Notes: a model not told the origin generated them from the sequence alone. 64,000 bases of DNA from Variovorax paradoxus (GCF_030811855.1 NZ_JAUSRN010000005.1:124001-188000); one strand, 5' to 3'; shown: positions 34,511 to 44,862, numbered from the stretch's first letter. Numbers and translations: made by a program.

Positions 34511-35416
34511 TCAAACAGGGTCCCAGCTGAACACGTCCGCCGAGCGGTCCAGCGGATAGAAGCTCGCGCGCATGGCGGGCATGGCGTGCTCGGCAATGCT
34601 CTCGGGCGTCCAGCCCTCGGAACGGTGAATGGAGCGCACCGGCCGCGGCTGGCTGATGAGCGAAATTTCGTTGTTGCGCACCGAAAAGATCTGGCCGTTG
34701 ACCGCGCTGGCCGCCTCGCTCGCCAGATACACCGCGAGCGGCGCCACCTTGGCGGGCGTCATCTGCTTGATCTTGTCGACACGGGCGCGCTGCTCGTCGG
34801 TGTCGGTAGGAATCGCGCCGATCATGCGGCTCCACGCAAAGGGCGCAATGCAGTTGGAGCGCACGTTGAACTTGAGCATGTCGAGCGCAATGGACTTCGA
34901 CAGTGCCGCGATCCCGAGCTTGGCCGCCGCGTAGTTGGCCTGGCCGTAGTTGCCGATGAGACCCGAAGTCGACGTCATGTGCACCAGCGCGCCCGAGTTC
35001 TGCTCCTTGAAGTGCGTGGCCGCCGCGCGGCTCACGTAGTAGGCGCCGTAGAGGTGCACCTTGATCACGGCGTCCCATTCGTCGACCGACATCTTGTGGA
35101 AGAAGCGGTCGCGCAGGATGCCGGCGTTATTGATCACGGCGTCGATGCGGCCGAAGCTCTCGACCGCGCATTCGACGATACGCGCCGCGCTGGCCGCATC
35201 GGCCACGCTGTCGGTGTTGGGCACGGCCTGGCCGCCCGCGGCGCGGATCTCGTCGACCACCTGCTGCGCGGGGCCGGCGCTGCCGCCCTCGCCGTCGAGC
35301 GCGGCGCCGATGTCGTTCACCACCACCTTGGCGCCGTGGCTGGCCATGGCCAGCGCGATGTCGCGCCCGATGCCGCCGCCCGCGCCGGTGACGACGACTA
35401 CTTTTCCTTCAACCAT
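34511..35416 (-). CDS. SDR oxidoreductase, 3-hydroxyacyl-CoA dehydrogenase type
   Basis: 301 aa from ATG at 35416 (GGAG 9 bases upstream). The chain has TGAGGGIG, NNAG and the intact active site Ser ...YAAAK (NYAAAKLGIA). The long insertion NDIGAALDGEGGSAGPAQQV after the third strand is typical of the peroxisomal multifunctional enzyme/HSD17B4 group, which oxidises 3-hydroxyacyl-CoA. C-terminal 50 residues carry WTPESIAEHA. It fits beta-oxidation-type steps with the nearby dehydrogenases, though it is separated from them by the lysR gene. Confidence 0.85.
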   Translation of the reverse strand: MVEGKVVVVTGAGGGIGRDIALAMASHGAKVVVNDIGAALDGEGGSAGPAQQVVDEIRAAGGQAVPNTDSVADAASAARIVECAVESFGRIDAVINNAGILRDRFFHKMSVDEWDAVIKVHLYGAYYVSRAAATHFKEQNSGALVHMTSTSGLIGNYGQANYAAAKLGIAALSKSIALDMLKFNVRSNCIAPFAWSRMIGAIPTDTDEQRARVDKIKQMTPAKVAPLAVYLASEAASAVNGQIFSVRNNEISLISQPRPVRSIHRSEGWTPESIAEHAMPAMRASFYPLDRSADVFSWDPV

Positions 35417-35530
35417 GTGTGTCTGCTCCGGGAAATCCGCCCGCGGTTCACGGGCGGATCCAGAATGCCACAGGCGCGCGGTTGCGAGTTTCTGAATTCC
35501 GAAGAGGGGCTTCGCCTGCGCGTGCTCTGC

Positions 35531-36406
35531 TTATTGCCGCGCGGTGCGGATGTTGGGCGGCAGCGCCTGCGGCCAGCTGGTGCGGAAGGGATTGATGTCG
35601 AGCCCGCCACGCCGCGTGTAGCGCGCATACACCGCGAGCTTGTTGGGCTGGCACCGGCGCCAGATGTCGGTGAACATGCGCTCGACGCAGGGTTCGTGGA
35701 ACTCGTTGTGGTTGCGAAAGCTCACGATGTACGCCAGGAGGCCGGCCTGGTCGATGGCCGGGCCGCTGTAGCGGATCTGCACGCCGCCCCAGTCGGGCTG
35801 GCCGGTGACGAGGCAATTGCTCTTGAGCAGGCGGCTGGTGAGGGTTTCGTTCACCGGCGGCTGGGTGGTGTCGCTGGACAGCAGCTCGGGCGCGGGCTGG
35901 TAGTGGGTGCACTCGATGTCGAGCCGGTCGAGGTCGAGGCCGTCGAGTTCGTGCACCGGCTCGCGGTCGAACATGTCGGGCGCCAGCAGCTTCACGCCGA
36001 CGCCGGCGGACTGGTCGCTGCCGCGCCAGAGCGCTTGGGACAGGTCGGTGCGCAGGCGTTCGCGCACGGCATCGAGGCTCGCGAAAGCGGTGCTGTTGAA
36101 GCTGTTGAGGTACAGCTTGAACGACTTGCTCTCGATGATGTTGGGCGTTTCGCAGGGAATGGTGAAGTGCGCGATGGCCAGTTGCGGCTTGCCGCGCAGG
36201 TTGAGCCAGCTCACCTCGAAGGCGGTCCAGAGATCGGCGCCGAAGAAGGGCAGCACAGCGCCGGTAATGCCCATGGCCTCGCGCTGGGTGGCGCGCGAAA
36301 TCGGAAACAGCAGCGAGGCGTCGTACTTGTCTGCGTAGGCCGAGGCACGGCCCAGTTGCGACTGCTCGGGCGTGTTCGGGTTGTCGGGGGCGTTGTCGAG
36401 GCTCAT
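35531..36406 (-). CDS. queF: NADPH-dependent 7-cyano-7-deazaguanine reductase
   Basis: 291 aa, the long (unimodular two-domain, E. coli-like) QueF. It reduces preQ0 to preQ1 in queuosine synthesis, forming a thioimide with the active-site Cys. Cys198 ([13 protein letters not shown]) with Asp205, the NADPH-binding ESKSFK (92-97) and HNEFHEPC are all present. ATG at 36406 overlaps the stop of the alpha/beta hydrolase gene by 4 bases. No other que gene is in the window. Confidence 0.95.
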   Translation of the reverse strand: MSLDNAPDNPNTPEQSQLGRASAYADKYDASLLFPISRATQREAMGITGAVLPFFGADLWTAFEVSWLNLRGKPQLAIAHFTIPCETPNIIESKSFKLYLNSFNSTAFASLDAVRERLRTDLSQALWRGSDQSAGVGVKLLAPDMFDREPVHELDGLDLDRLDIECTHYQPAPELLSSDTTQPPVNETLTSRLLKSNCLVTGQPDWGGVQIRYSGPAIDQAGLLAYIVSFRNHNEFHEPCVERMFTDIWRRCQPNKLAVYARYTRRGGLDINPFRTSWPQALPPNIRTARQ

Positions 36407-37302
36407 TGCTTGTCCTTGGCGTCCACGGCATGCGCGAACGGGGCGATGTGGTTGGCGAGGATGGTGCAGACCTGGGGCGGCAGGTCGTGGCCCATGCCGG
36501 GAATTGCGATGAACTTCGAGCCCGGAATGCGCTCCGCCGAATCCTTGCCGCAGGCAATGGGCACGAGGGCGTCGGCTTCGCCGTGCAGCACCAGCGTCGG
36601 TCTCTGGATGCGCGGCAGGATCTGCGGGCGATCTTCATCGGCGCCAATGGCGAGCATCTGCCGCATCAGGCCGGCCGGACGGTACGAACGGCGCATGCTG
36701 AAGGTGAGGCGTTCGGCCAGTTCCTCGTCGGTTTGCGGATACGCCGGGCTCTGGATCAGGCGCAGAAGCTTGACGCTGTGCGCCACGAGTTCGGCCTCGC
36801 TGCGGCCCAGGGGCCTGCGCATGAGCATGGCGGTCACCTCGCGGCGCGGACCGGGCAAGCCGCGCGCGCCGCTCGAACTCATGATGCTCACGAGGCTGGC
36901 GGTGCGATGCGGCGCACTGGCGGCCAAGCGCTGCGCGATCATGCCGCCCATGGAGGCCCCGACAACGTGGGCCTTGGCGATGCCCAGCGCATCGAGCACG
37001 CCGATCGAGTCCTGCGTCATGTCCTGCAGGGTGTAGGCCGAGCGCACCTTCAGGCCGAGGCGGTGGCGAACGGTTTCCCAGACGATGTTGCCGGTACCGA
37101 CATGGTCGAAGCCCTGGCTGAGGCCAATGTCGCGGTTGTCGTGGCGCACCACGCGAAAGCCCGCGTCGACCAGTTGCTGTACGAAGCCGTTCGGCCACGC
37201 GACCAGCTGCATGCCCAGGCCCATGATGAGCAGGACTACGGGGCGTCCCTCGCCGCCGGTATCGTCGACTTCGATTTGCAGCCCGTTGGCGGTGACTTTC
37301 AT
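36403..37302 (-). CDS. Alpha/beta hydrolase
   Basis: 299 aa from ATG at 37302. Oxyanion-side motif [18 protein letters not shown], nucleophile elbow GASMGG (the Ser), acid near GEADALVP and the His in GMGHDLP. Cytosolic, no signal peptide. Similar to the TAP-like or proline iminopeptidase-type esterases; substrate unknown. Its stop overlaps the queF start by 4 bases and it begins 13 bases after the 2OG oxygenase, so queF appears to be translated with it in one leftward operon. Confidence 0.85.
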   Translation of the reverse strand: MKVTANGLQIEVDDTGGEGRPVVLLIMGLGMQLVAWPNGFVQQLVDAGFRVVRHDNRDIGLSQGFDHVGTGNIVWETVRHRLGLKVRSAYTLQDMTQDSIGVLDALGIAKAHVVGASMGGMIAQRLAASAPHRTASLVSIMSSSGARGLPGPRREVTAMLMRRPLGRSEAELVAHSVKLLRLIQSPAYPQTDEELAERLTFSMRRSYRPAGLMRQMLAIGADEDRPQILPRIQRPTLVLHGEADALVPIACGKDSAERIPGSKFIAIPGMGHDLPPQVCTILANHIAPFAHAVDAKDKQ

Positions 37303-37315
37303 CGGTTCCTTGCGG

Positions 37316-38158
37316 CTATTTGAATTCGCGCTCGCGCAGCCACTTGGTGGCAACCCACTTCTCGCCCGCGAGCACGGGCGCGCCGCCATGCAGCGTGCGG
37401 GTGGCGGGGTCGGGCTCGTCGTAGCTGAAGAACACGCCGGTGCCGCGCACGGGTGCCACTTCCAGGCCGACGTCGGGGAAGGTGGTGGCACCGCCCTGCT
37501 CGGGCTCCTGCAGGTACATCACGAGCGTGGCCACGCGCTGGCCGCCGCGCTTGAGGATGGTGGGCGTGCCGGGCTCGCCCGGGTCGAAGTAGTCGTAGTG
37601 CGGGCGGTACTGGGCGCCGGGCGCATAGCGCAGGATCTGCAGGCCTTCGCCGAATTCGACTGGCCAGCGCAGCAATGCGGCAATGCGCTTTTCCAGGCGC
37701 GAGACGATGTCGTTCTCGCCGCGCTCGAAAAACATGCCTTCGCTGGTGCGGTCGACATTCAGCACTTCGCCGCCGGTGCGCGTTTCGACGGTGAGCGAGC
37801 GCGCCAGACGCACCCGGGCTGCGGCAATCAGGCCTTCGCATTCCTCGGGCGAGAGCAGGTTGCCGAACACCACCACGCGCGGATGCCGCATGGTGTGCAG
37901 CACCTGCACCCGTCGGTCGCCGGCATCGATGTAGAGCGGCGCGCCTTCGAGGTCGGGGCCGGGCATGTGGGTGCGCGGTGTCTTCGCAGCCACTTCCAAG
38001 TGGGGAAAGCCGGCCTCGAGCTGGGCCAGCGCGAGGTCAGTGGCCGAGTCCTGCCAGCCGGCTGCGCGCATCGACGCGCGCAGCGCGGGCACCGAATGCC
38101 CCGCCGCGAGCTGCGACACCAGCCACTCCCTCAGCTCGGGACTGATCGCCTGTGACAT
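37316..38158 (-). CDS. 2-oxoglutarate/Fe(II) dioxygenase, prolyl 4-hydroxylase-like
   Basis: 280 aa from ATG at 38158. The double-stranded beta helix carries the iron ligands His187 and Asp189 (PHYDYF), His257 (TLHGG) and the 2OG-binding Lys267 (EKWVATKW). The N-terminal ~60 residues form a helical region. The substrate is unknown; bacterial members hydroxylate prolyl residues of peptides or proteins. It starts 1 base after the stop of yaaA and is followed by the alpha/beta hydrolase, forming a tight minus-strand operon. Confidence 0.9.
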   Translation of the reverse strand: MSQAISPELREWLVSQLAAGHSVPALRASMRAAGWQDSATDLALAQLEAGFPHLEVAAKTPRTHMPGPDLEGAPLYIDAGDRRVQVLHTMRHPRVVVFGNLLSPEECEGLIAAARVRLARSLTVETRTGGEVLNVDRTSEGMFFERGENDIVSRLEKRIAALLRWPVEFGEGLQILRYAPGAQYRPHYDYFDPGEPGTPTILKRGGQRVATLVMYLQEPEQGGATTFPDVGLEVAPVRGTGVFFSYDEPDPATRTLHGGAPVLAGEKWVATKWLREREFK

Positions 38159-38159
38159 C

Positions 38160-38942
38160 TCAAGCCTTCCTCCTGAACACCAGCCTTTCGGCTGTCGATA
38201 CGCTGGCATCGAAACCATAACCCTCGAGATCGAATTTTTCCAGCGCCTTGGGCGTGGCAGCCTTGTGCAGCACCGCCCAGCGCGCGAGCAGTCCGCGGGC
38301 GCGCTTGGCGTAGAAGCTCACGATCTTGTATTTCTCGCCCTTCCATTCCTCGAACACGCATTCGACCACGCGGGCCTTGAGCGCCTTCCTGTCCACCGAC
38401 TTGAAGTATTCCTGCGAGGCGACATTGACCACGACGGGCGTGCGGTCTGCCGCCAGCCGCTCGTTGAGGTGCTCCGCAATGCGCGAGCCCCAAAAGGCAT
38501 ACAGGTCCTTGCCGTGGCGGTTGGCGAGCGGCGTGCCCATTTCGAGCCGGTAGGGCTGCAGCAGGTCCAGTGGACGCAGCAGCCCATAGAGGCCGCTCAG
38601 GATGCACACATGCTCCTGCGCCCAGGCCAGCTCCGTGGGCGTGAGCGAGCGGGCATCGAGGCCGCCGTACACGTCGCCGTCGAACGCAAAGGCCGCCTGT
38701 CTGGCGTTTTTAGGCGTGCTCTTGCCGGCCCAGGCCTGGTAGCGCGCCACGTTGAGGGCGGAGAGCTTGTCCGACAGGTGCATGAGCTCCGAAATCTGCA
38801 GCGGCGACTTCTCGCGCAGCAGCTTGATCAGTTCGACCGAAGGGCCGCGCGGGGATTCGAAATGGGGTTGGGTGGCGGGGATTTCGGCGGGAACGGGGGT
38901 GTCGTAGTCGAGCGACTTCGCAGGGGAAAGCAAGAAGAGCAT
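38160..38942 (-). CDS. yaaA: Peroxide stress protein YaaA (DUF328)
   Basis: 260 aa, full family length. N-terminal MLFLLSPAKSLDY, central VYGGLDARSLTPTELAWAQE and SGLYGLLRPLDLLQPYRLEM are the YaaA signatures. In E. coli YaaA limits free iron and hydroxyl-radical damage during peroxide stress; binding of DNA has been reported. First gene of the yaaA-2OG oxygenase-hydrolase-queF operon and divergent from valS (117 bases). Confidence 0.95.
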   Translation of the reverse strand: MLFLLSPAKSLDYDTPVPAEIPATQPHFESPRGPSVELIKLLREKSPLQISELMHLSDKLSALNVARYQAWAGKSTPKNARQAAFAFDGDVYGGLDARSLTPTELAWAQEHVCILSGLYGLLRPLDLLQPYRLEMGTPLANRHGKDLYAFWGSRIAEHLNERLAADRTPVVVNVASQEYFKSVDRKALKARVVECVFEEWKGEKYKIVSFYAKRARGLLARWAVLHKAATPKALEKFDLEGYGFDASVSTAERLVFRRKA

Positions 38943-38985
38943 CCCGGAATTATGTGGGGTGGGGCTCGCCCGGGGCCGCCCCGGT

Positions 38986-38991
38986 AAAATC
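38986..38991 (+). promoter_or_regulatory. Possible -10 element of valS
   Basis: TAAAAT in GGTAAAATCGCC, 68 bases upstream of the valS start, in the context common at Comamonadaceae housekeeping promoters. No convincing -35 hexamer was found at 16-18 bp. Confidence 0.35.
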
Positions 38992-39059
38992 GCCGGCTAT
39001 CCCACCCTTGTCTCCACGGCTCCACCGAAGGCGCCGTTCTGCATCTCCCTGCATCTCCA

Positions 39060-41957
39060 ATGAGCGAATCCACCACCCCTTCCGCCCAGCCTGGTCTGGA
39101 CAGCCTGTCCAAATCGTTCGAACCCGCCGCCATCGAGGCGCACTGGGGCCCGGAGTGGGAGAAGCGCGGCTACGCCAAGGCCGGCTTCCGCGGCACCCAG
39201 GAGCCTAAGGAAGGCGCCGATTCGTTCGCGATTCAGTTGCCGCCGCCCAACGTGACGGGCACGCTGCACATGGGGCATGCGTTCAACCAGACCATCATGG
39301 ACAGCCTCGCGCGCTACCACCGCATGAAGGGCGACAACACCCTGTGGGTGCCGGGCACCGACCATGCGGGCATCGCGACGCAGATCGTGGTGGAACGGCA
39401 GCTGCAGGAACAGAAGATCAGCCGCCACGACATGGGCCCGACGCCCGCCGAGGCACGCAAGAACTTCGTCGCCAAGGTGTGGGAGTGGAAGGAAAAGAGC
39501 GGCAACACCATCACCAGCCAGATGCGCCGCATGGGCGACACGGTCGACTGGAGCCGCGAATACTTCACCATGGACGACGACCTCTCGACGGTCGTGACGC
39601 AAACCTTCGTCTCGCTTTATGAAGAAGGCCTGATCTACCGCGGCAAGCGCCTGGGCAACTGGGACCCGGTGCTCAAGACTTCGGTGAGCGACCTCGAAGT
39701 GGAAAGCGAAGAGGAAGACGGCTCGCTCTGGCACATCGCCTATCCGCTCGAGGACGGCAGCGCCACGCTGACCGTGGCCACCACCCGTCCTGAAACCATG
39801 CTCGGCGACACGGCCGTGATGGTTCACCCCGAAGACGTGCGCTACAAGCACCTGATCGGCCAGCGCGTGAAGCTGCCGCTGGTGGACCGGCTGATCCCGA
39901 TCATTGCCGACGACTACGTCGACAAGGAGTTCGGTACCGGCGTTGTCAAGGTCACGCCCGCGCACGACTACAACGACTACGCCGTCGGCCAGCGCCACAA
40001 GCTCGAAATGATCGGCATCCTCACGCTGGACGCCACCATCAACGACAACGCGCCCGAAAAATACCGCGGCATGGACCGCTTCGTCGCGCGCAAGGCCATC
40101 GTGGCCGACCTCGATGCACTCGGCCTGCTGGTCGAGGTGAAGAAGCACAAGCTGATGGTGCCGCGCTGCGCGCGCTCGGGCGCCATCGTCGAGCCGATGC
40201 TCACCGACCAGTGGTACGTGGCCATGACGCGGCCCGGCGCCGACGGCCAGTCGATCGCGCAGAAGGCCATCGACGTGGTGAAGACCGGCGAGGTGCGCTT
40301 CGTGCCCGAGAACTGGGTCAACACCTACAACCACTGGATGGAGAACATCCAGGACTGGACCATCTCGCGCCAGCTCTGGTGGGGCCATCAGATCCCGGCC
40401 TGGTATGACGACGAAGGCAACGTGTACGTTGCGCACGACGAGGCCGAGGCAAAGGCCAAGGCCCCGGGCAAGAAGCTGCGCCGCGACGAAGACGTGCTCG
40501 ACACCTGGTATTCGTCGGCGCTGGTGCCCTTCTCTTCGCTCGGCTGGCCCGAGAAGACGAAGGATCTGGAGCTGTACCTGCCTTCGAGTGTACTGGTCAC
40601 GGGCTACGACATCATCTTCTTCTGGGTCGCCCGGATGATCATGATGACCAAGCATTTCACTGGCAAGGTGCCATTCAAGGACGTGTACATCCACGGCCTG
40701 GTGCGCGATGCGCAAGGCAAGAAGATGAGCAAGTCCGAAGGCAACGTGCTCGACCCGGTCGACCTGATCGACGGCATCGCATTGCCCGAGCTGCTCGACA
40801 AGCGCACGCAAGGTCTGCGCAAGCCCGAGACCGCACCCGCGGTGCGCAAGAACACGCAGAAGGAATTTCCCGAAGGCATTCCGGCCTTTGGCGCCGATGC
40901 GCTGCGCTTCACGTTCGCGTCGCTCGCGTCGCTCGGCCGCAGCATCAACTTCGACAGCAAGCGCTGCGAGGGTTACCGCAACTTCTGCAACAAGCTCTGG
41001 AACGCCACGCGCTTCGTGCTGATGAATTGCGAAGGGCAGGACTGCGGCCTGCGCGAGCACACCAAGGAAGAGTGCGCGGTCGGCGGACCGGCCCACGGCT
41101 ACCTCAAATTCAGCCGCGCCGACTTCTGGATTGCCTCGCAGCTGCAACGCGTCGAGGCCGAAGTGGCCAAGGGCTTCGAGGAATACCGGCTCGACAACGT
41201 GGCCAACGCCATCTACCAGTTTGCGTGGGATGAGTTCTGCGACTGGTACCTTGAGATTGCCAAGGTGCAGATCCAGACCGGCGACGATTCGCAAAAACGC
41301 GCCACGCGCCGCACGCTGATCCGCACGCTCGAAGCACTGCTGCGCCTTGCGCATCCGGTGATTCCATTCATCACGGAAGAGTTGTGGCAGAAGGTCGCGC
41401 CCGTCGCAGGACGCGAGGGCGAATCGATCATGGTGGCGGCGTACCCGAAGAGCCAGCCCGAGAAGATCGACGAAGCAGCCGAGGCCCACGTGGCGCGGCT
41501 GAAGGCGCTGGTGGATGCGTGCCGCACGCTGCGCGGCGAAATGAACGTGTCGCCTGCCGTGCGGCTGCCGCTCTACGCGGTGGCCGACGATGCCGAAGGC
41601 GCGGCGTTCCTGCGCGATGCGGCGCCGGTGCTGCAAGCGCTTGCCAAGCTCAAGGAAGTGAAAGTCTTCGACGACGAGGCGTCATGGTCGGCGGCGGCCG
41701 AAGCGGCGCCAGTGGCCGTGGTCGGCACGGCGCGCCTGTGCCTGCACATGGAGATCGACAAGGCTGCCGAGCGTGCGCGAATAGGCAAGGAAATTGCTCG
41801 CATCGAAGGCGAGATCCTGAAAGTGAACGGCAAGCTCGGCAATGAAGCCTTTGTAGCTAAGGCACCACCGGCTGTCATCGAACAGGAGCGCAAGCGCCTG
41901 GGCGATTTCAGTGCAACCTTGGAACGTCTTCGCGATCAGCTTGTGCGCCTTGGCTGA
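39060..41957 (+). CDS. valS: Valyl-tRNA synthetase
   Basis: 965 aa class Ia aminoacyl-tRNA synthetase that charges tRNA-Val. HIGH motif [13 protein letters not shown] (HMGH at 70-73), editing domain with [18 protein letters not shown] loop ([10 protein letters not shown] near 557), the W-x-W region and a C-terminal coiled coil (residues about 900-965, starting near [20 protein letters not shown]). Essential, cytosolic. A UUCG-capped hairpin follows the stop by about 35 bases. Confidence 0.98.
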   Translation: MSESTTPSAQPGLDSLSKSFEPAAIEAHWGPEWEKRGYAKAGFRGTQEPKEGADSFAIQLPPPNVTGTLHMGHAFNQTIMDSLARYHRMKGDNTLWVPGTDHAGIATQIVVERQLQEQKISRHDMGPTPAEARKNFVAKVWEWKEKSGNTITSQMRRMGDTVDWSREYFTMDDDLSTVVTQTFVSLYEEGLIYRGKRLGNWDPVLKTSVSDLEVESEEEDGSLWHIAYPLEDGSATLTVATTRPETMLGDTAVMVHPEDVRYKHLIGQRVKLPLVDRLIPIIADDYVDKEFGTGVVKVTPAHDYNDYAVGQRHKLEMIGILTLDATINDNAPEKYRGMDRFVARKAIVADLDALGLLVEVKKHKLMVPRCARSGAIVEPMLTDQWYVAMTRPGADGQSIAQKAIDVVKTGEVRFVPENWVNTYNHWMENIQDWTISRQLWWGHQIPAWYDDEGNVYVAHDEAEAKAKAPGKKLRRDEDVLDTWYSSALVPFSSLGWPEKTKDLELYLPSSVLVTGYDIIFFWVARMIMMTKHFTGKVPFKDVYIHGLVRDAQGKKMSKSEGNVLDPVDLIDGIALPELLDKRTQGLRKPETAPAVRKNTQKEFPEGIPAFGADALRFTFASLASLGRSINFDSKRCEGYRNFCNKLWNATRFVLMNCEGQDCGLREHTKEECAVGGPAHGYLKFSRADFWIASQLQRVEAEVAKGFEEYRLDNVANAIYQFAWDEFCDWYLEIAKVQIQTGDDSQKRATRRTLIRTLEALLRLAHPVIPFITEELWQKVAPVAGREGESIMVAAYPKSQPEKIDEAAEAHVARLKALVDACRTLRGEMNVSPAVRLPLYAVADDAEGAAFLRDAAPVLQALAKLKEVKVFDDEASWSAAAEAAPVAVVGTARLCLHMEIDKAAERARIGKEIARIEGEILKVNGKLGNEAFVAKAPPAVIEQERKRLGDFSATLERLRDQLVRLG

Positions 41958-41991
41958 CACACATGGATCGGGTCAGGGTTTAGGATGACAA

Positions 41992-42013
41992 AAGCGGTAC
42001 TTCGGTACCGTTT
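41992..42013 (+). terminator. Probable terminator after valS (UUCG hairpin)
   Basis: CGGTAC (41995-42000), TTCG loop, GTACCG (42005-42010), extended on both sides by A-T pairs, followed by TTTCTT. The UUCG-type tetraloop is very stable. The T-run is short, so termination may be partial and galU could receive readthrough. Confidence 0.55.
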
Positions 42014-42067
42014 CTTGACTCCTAAAACCTTCTTCTTCAACTGAACGAACAGACGCCCAAATTGTCC

Positions 42068-42958
42068 ATGCCCATTCCCTCGACACGCATTCGCAAGGCC
42101 GTATTTCCTGTTGCAGGTTTCGGCACCCGCTTTCTGCCCGCCACCAAGGCGCAGCCAAAGGAAATGCTGCCGGTTGTCGACAAGCCACTCATCCAGTACG
42201 CGGTTGAGGAAGCCTACGCGGCGGGCATTCGCGACATGATTTTCGTAACGGGCCGAAACAAACGTGCCATCGAAGATCACTACGACACCGCCTACGAACT
42301 CGAGAGCCAGCTCGAGGCGAGCGGCAAGCACGAGTTGCTCAACATCGCGCGCTCGGTGATGCCCGACGACATGACCTGCTCTTACGTGCGCCAGCCGCGC
42401 ATGCTGGGCTTGGGCCATGCAGTGCTGTGCGCCGAACACCTGGTGGGCAACGAGCCCTTCGCCGTGCTGCTGGCCGATGACCTGATGGTCGGACCCGTGG
42501 GCGGCGAACCGGTGCTCGCACAGATGACGGCCGCCTTCGGCAAGCTCGGTGCTTCAGTACTCGCGGTGCAGGAAGTGCCGCTCGAGCACGTGAAGCGCTA
42601 CGGCATCGTGGCGGGCGAGTCCATCGGCGACGATCTCGTGAAGGTCGATCGCATGGTCGAGAAGCCCTCGCCGGACGAGGCGCCCTCGCGGCTCGGTGTG
42701 GCGGGCCGCTACATCCTCACGCCCGGCGTGTTCGATGAAATTCGCAACCAGCCCAAGGGCGCAGGCGGCGAGATCCAGCTCACCGACGGCATTGCGGCGC
42801 TGATGAAGAAGGAAGCGGTCTACGCCTATGCCTACAAGGGCATCCGCTACGACTGCGGCAGCAAGGAAGGCTTTCTGCAAGCCTCGGTGGAGCTTGCGCT
42901 GGCGCACCCTGAAGTGGGCGCGCAATTCCGCGAGTATCTAAAGAGCCTGGAGCTCTGA
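42068..42958 (+). CDS. galU: UTP-glucose-1-phosphate uridylyltransferase
   Basis: 296 aa. It makes UDP-glucose from UTP and glucose-1-phosphate for envelope polysaccharides. Nucleotide-binding signature [20 protein letters not shown] with [19 protein letters not shown] (metal Asp) and [11 protein letters not shown] are typical GalU. ATG at 42068 is preferred to a TTG two codons earlier. Ends before a strong terminator; convergent with the cysM-Nudix-tusA operon. Confidence 0.97.
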   Translation: MPIPSTRIRKAVFPVAGFGTRFLPATKAQPKEMLPVVDKPLIQYAVEEAYAAGIRDMIFVTGRNKRAIEDHYDTAYELESQLEASGKHELLNIARSVMPDDMTCSYVRQPRMLGLGHAVLCAEHLVGNEPFAVLLADDLMVGPVGGEPVLAQMTAAFGKLGASVLAVQEVPLEHVKRYGIVAGESIGDDLVKVDRMVEKPSPDEAPSRLGVAGRYILTPGVFDEIRNQPKGAGGEIQLTDGIAALMKKEAVYAYAYKGIRYDCGSKEGFLQASVELALAHPEVGAQFREYLKSLEL

Positions 42959-42964
42959 AGACAA

Positions 42965-42988
42965 GGGCCCCGACGGGGCCCTTTTTTT
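42965..42988 (+). terminator. Rho-independent terminator of galU
   Basis: GGGCCCC (42965-42971), GAC loop, GGGGCCC (42975-42981), then seven T. It lies 7 bases after the galU stop and 9 bases before the end of the convergent tusA gene; on the other strand the T-run is poor. Confidence 0.95.
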
Positions 42989-42996
42989 CTATGGGT

Positions 42997-43224
42997 TCAG
43001 CGCCTCTTCAGCACATGGATGAAGTCGCTGCCGATGGTCTGCTGCTCGACCAGCTCGTTGCCGGTCTGGCGCGCAAAGGCCTGAAAGTCGCGCACCGAGC
43101 CGGGGTCGGTTGACACCACCTTGAGCAACTGACCGCTCGCCATGTCGTTGAGCGACTTCTTCGCCTTGAGAATGGGCAGCGGACAGTTCAGCCCGCGCGT
43201 ATCGATTTCGCGATCAACTTCCAT
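42997..43224 (-). CDS. TusA-family sulfurtransferase
   Basis: 75 aa. The CPxP motif with the persulfide-carrying Cys14 (GLNCPLPILKAK) and the family fold length are clear. TusA-like proteins relay sulfur for tRNA 2-thiouridine or other sulfur routes. ATG at 43224 lies inside the Nudix gene: 11 bases of overlap with its end, suggesting translational coupling. It is last in the cysM-Nudix-tusA operon, which fits sulfur metabolism. Confidence 0.9.
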   Translation of the reverse strand: MEVDREIDTRGLNCPLPILKAKKSLNDMASGQLLKVVSTDPGSVRDFQAFARQTGNELVEQQTIGSDFIHVLKRR

Positions 43225-43792
43225 GCTTGGGCTCCTCGGGCGGCAGCACGAGTCCGCGGCGCCGCGCTTCGTTTTCGGCCGCGGTGAAGAACACGGGCTC
43301 GTGGCCGCGCGTGCGCAGCCAGTCGGCCAGCGCATAGCCGGTGCCGGCGGGCCAGCACTTGAGGTCGGGCAGGTCGTAGAGGCGATAGTCCACGAGCTCG
43401 GGCGAGAGCCTGACGTCGCCATCGGCCACCACGTGGTAGGCGATGATGATCTGGTTCATGCGCTGAAAGTCGTACGCACCGACGAGCTTGGCCGCGCCCA
43501 CGTCGAGGTTGGTTTCTTCCTTCACCTCGCGCGCAATGCCTTCCTCGGGCGTTTCGCCGGCCTCCATGAAGCCGGTGATCAGCGCATACATCTTGGCCGG
43601 CCATGCCGCATTGCGCGCCAGCAGCACCTGGCCGCGGTACTCGACGATGGCAGCCAGCACGGGCGTGGGATTGTTCCAATGCGTGTGGCCGCAGGAGGGG
43701 CAACGCAGCCGCTCCTTGGGGCCGCCGTCTTCCATCAGCGCGATCCATTCGAGGGGCGTGGCGCAGGCCTGGCAGAACTTGGGATGGGGCAT
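43214..43792 (-). CDS. Nudix hydrolase with N-terminal zinc ribbon
   Basis: 192 aa. A zinc ribbon CQAC (7-10) and CPSC (31-34) is followed by a Nudix domain with the box from Gly74 (GFMEAGETPEEGIAREVKEE); Glu92 and Glu93 bind metal. This resembles the NudC-like C-terminal half but is shorter and lacks the N-terminal NudC domain, so NADH or nucleotide hydrolysis is possible, substrate unproven. It starts 15 bases after the cysM stop and overlaps tusA. Confidence 0.9.
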   Translation of the reverse strand: MPHPKFCQACATPLEWIALMEDGGPKERLRCPSCGHTHWNNPTPVLAAIVEYRGQVLLARNAAWPAKMYALITGFMEAGETPEEGIAREVKEETNLDVGAAKLVGAYDFQRMNQIIIAYHVVADGDVRLSPELVDYRLYDLPDLKCWPAGTGYALADWLRTRGHEPVFFTAAENEARRRGLVLPPEEPKHGS

Positions 43793-43807
43793 GAGGTCGT
43801 GGCTCTG

Positions 43808-44710
43808 TCAGGCGGGGAACACGCCGGTCGAAAGATAGCGATCGCCGCGGTCGCACACGACGAACACGATGGTGGCGTTCTCCACGGTCTTGGCCACTTC
43901 GAGCGCGACCCAGAGTGCACCGGCCGCGGAGATGCCGCCGAAGATGCCCTCTTCGCGCGCGAGGCGCCGGCACATCTCTTCGGCGTTGTCCTGGCTCACG
44001 CTGATTTCTTCATCGACGCGGCTCGGCTCGTAGATCTTGGGCAGGTATTCGGTGGGCCATTTGCGGATGCCCGGAATGCGCGACCCTTCGGCCGGCTGCG
44101 CGCCGATGATGCGCACCGCGGGATTCTTTTCCTTCAAGAAGCGCGAGACGCCGGTGATGGTGCCGGTGGTGCCCATGGCGCTCACGAAATGCGTGATCTT
44201 GCCCTTGGTGTCGGCCCAGATCTCGGGGCCGGTGGTCTCGTAGTGGATGCGCGGGTTGTCCGCATTGGCGAACTGGTCGAGCACGCGGCCCTTGCCCTGC
44301 GCCACCATCTGCTCGGCAAGGTCGCGCGCGTATTCCATGCCACCGCTCTTTGGCGTGAGCACCAGCTCGGCGCCGAAGGCCTTCATGGTCTGTGCGCGCT
44401 CCACGGACAGGTCCTCCGGCATGATCAGCACCATGCGGTAGCCCTTGATGGCCGCGGCCATGGCCAGCGCGATGCCGGTGTTGCCAGAGGTGGCTTCGAT
44501 CAGCGTGTCGCCAGGCTTGATCTCGCCGCGCTCCTCGGCGCGCTTGATCATCGAGAGCGCCGGACGGTCTTTTACCGAGCCGGCGGGATTGTTGCCTTCC
44601 AGCTTGCCGAGGATCACGTTGCCGCGCTTGGCGTTTTCGGCGGCGTCGATGCGTTGCAGTGCCACCAAGGGGGTCTTGCCGATGGCGTCTTCGATCGTCG
44701 GATAATTCAT
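43808..44710 (-). CDS. cysM: Cysteine synthase B
   Basis: 300 aa fold-type II PLP enzyme making cysteine (or S-sulfocysteine) from O-acetylserine and a sulfur donor. PLP Lys47 in NNPAGSVKDRPA, EATSGNTGIALAM substrate loop and GTTGTITGVSRF phosphate loop. MPEDLSVERAQTMKAFGAEL is of the CysM rather than the CysK type. ATG at 44710 is preferred to a codon 42 bases upstream. First gene of the sulfur-type operon and divergent from tRNA-Leu. Confidence 0.95.
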   Translation of the reverse strand: MNYPTIEDAIGKTPLVALQRIDAAENAKRGNVILGKLEGNNPAGSVKDRPALSMIKRAEERGEIKPGDTLIEATSGNTGIALAMAAAIKGYRMVLIMPEDLSVERAQTMKAFGAELVLTPKSGGMEYARDLAEQMVAQGKGRVLDQFANADNPRIHYETTGPEIWADTKGKITHFVSAMGTTGTITGVSRFLKEKNPAVRIIGAQPAEGSRIPGIRKWPTEYLPKIYEPSRVDEEISVSQDNAEEMCRRLAREEGIFGGISAAGALWVALEVAKTVENATIVFVVCDRGDRYLSTGVFPA

Positions 44711-44777
44711 AAGTAATGAGCGTGGGGGCAAGTCATCTTCCCACTGTGCCATAATTTTGGGCTTGCTTCAGAACCCT

Positions 44778-44862
44778 GCCCGGGTGGTGAAATTGGTAGA
44801 CGCAGGGGACTCAAAATCCCCCACCGAAAGGTGTGCCGGTTCGATTCCGGCCCCGGGCACCA
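44778..44862 (+). tRNA. tRNA-Leu (anticodon CAA)
   Basis: 85 bases with encoded CCA. Acceptor arms GCCCGGG/CCCGGGC; D-loop TGGTGAAATTGGTAGACGC; anticodon stem GGGGA/TCCCC with loop CTCAAAA giving CAA; a long class II variable arm (CACCGAAAGGTGTG); T-arm CCGGTTCGATTCCGG. It reads UUG codons. The A/T-rich stretch around 44750-44758 probably includes its -10. Confidence 0.97.

Noticed and set aside
38997..41636. Antisense open frame opposite valS
   Set aside because: A shadow of the valS reading frame: it has no start signal or domain, and valS is complete on the other strand.
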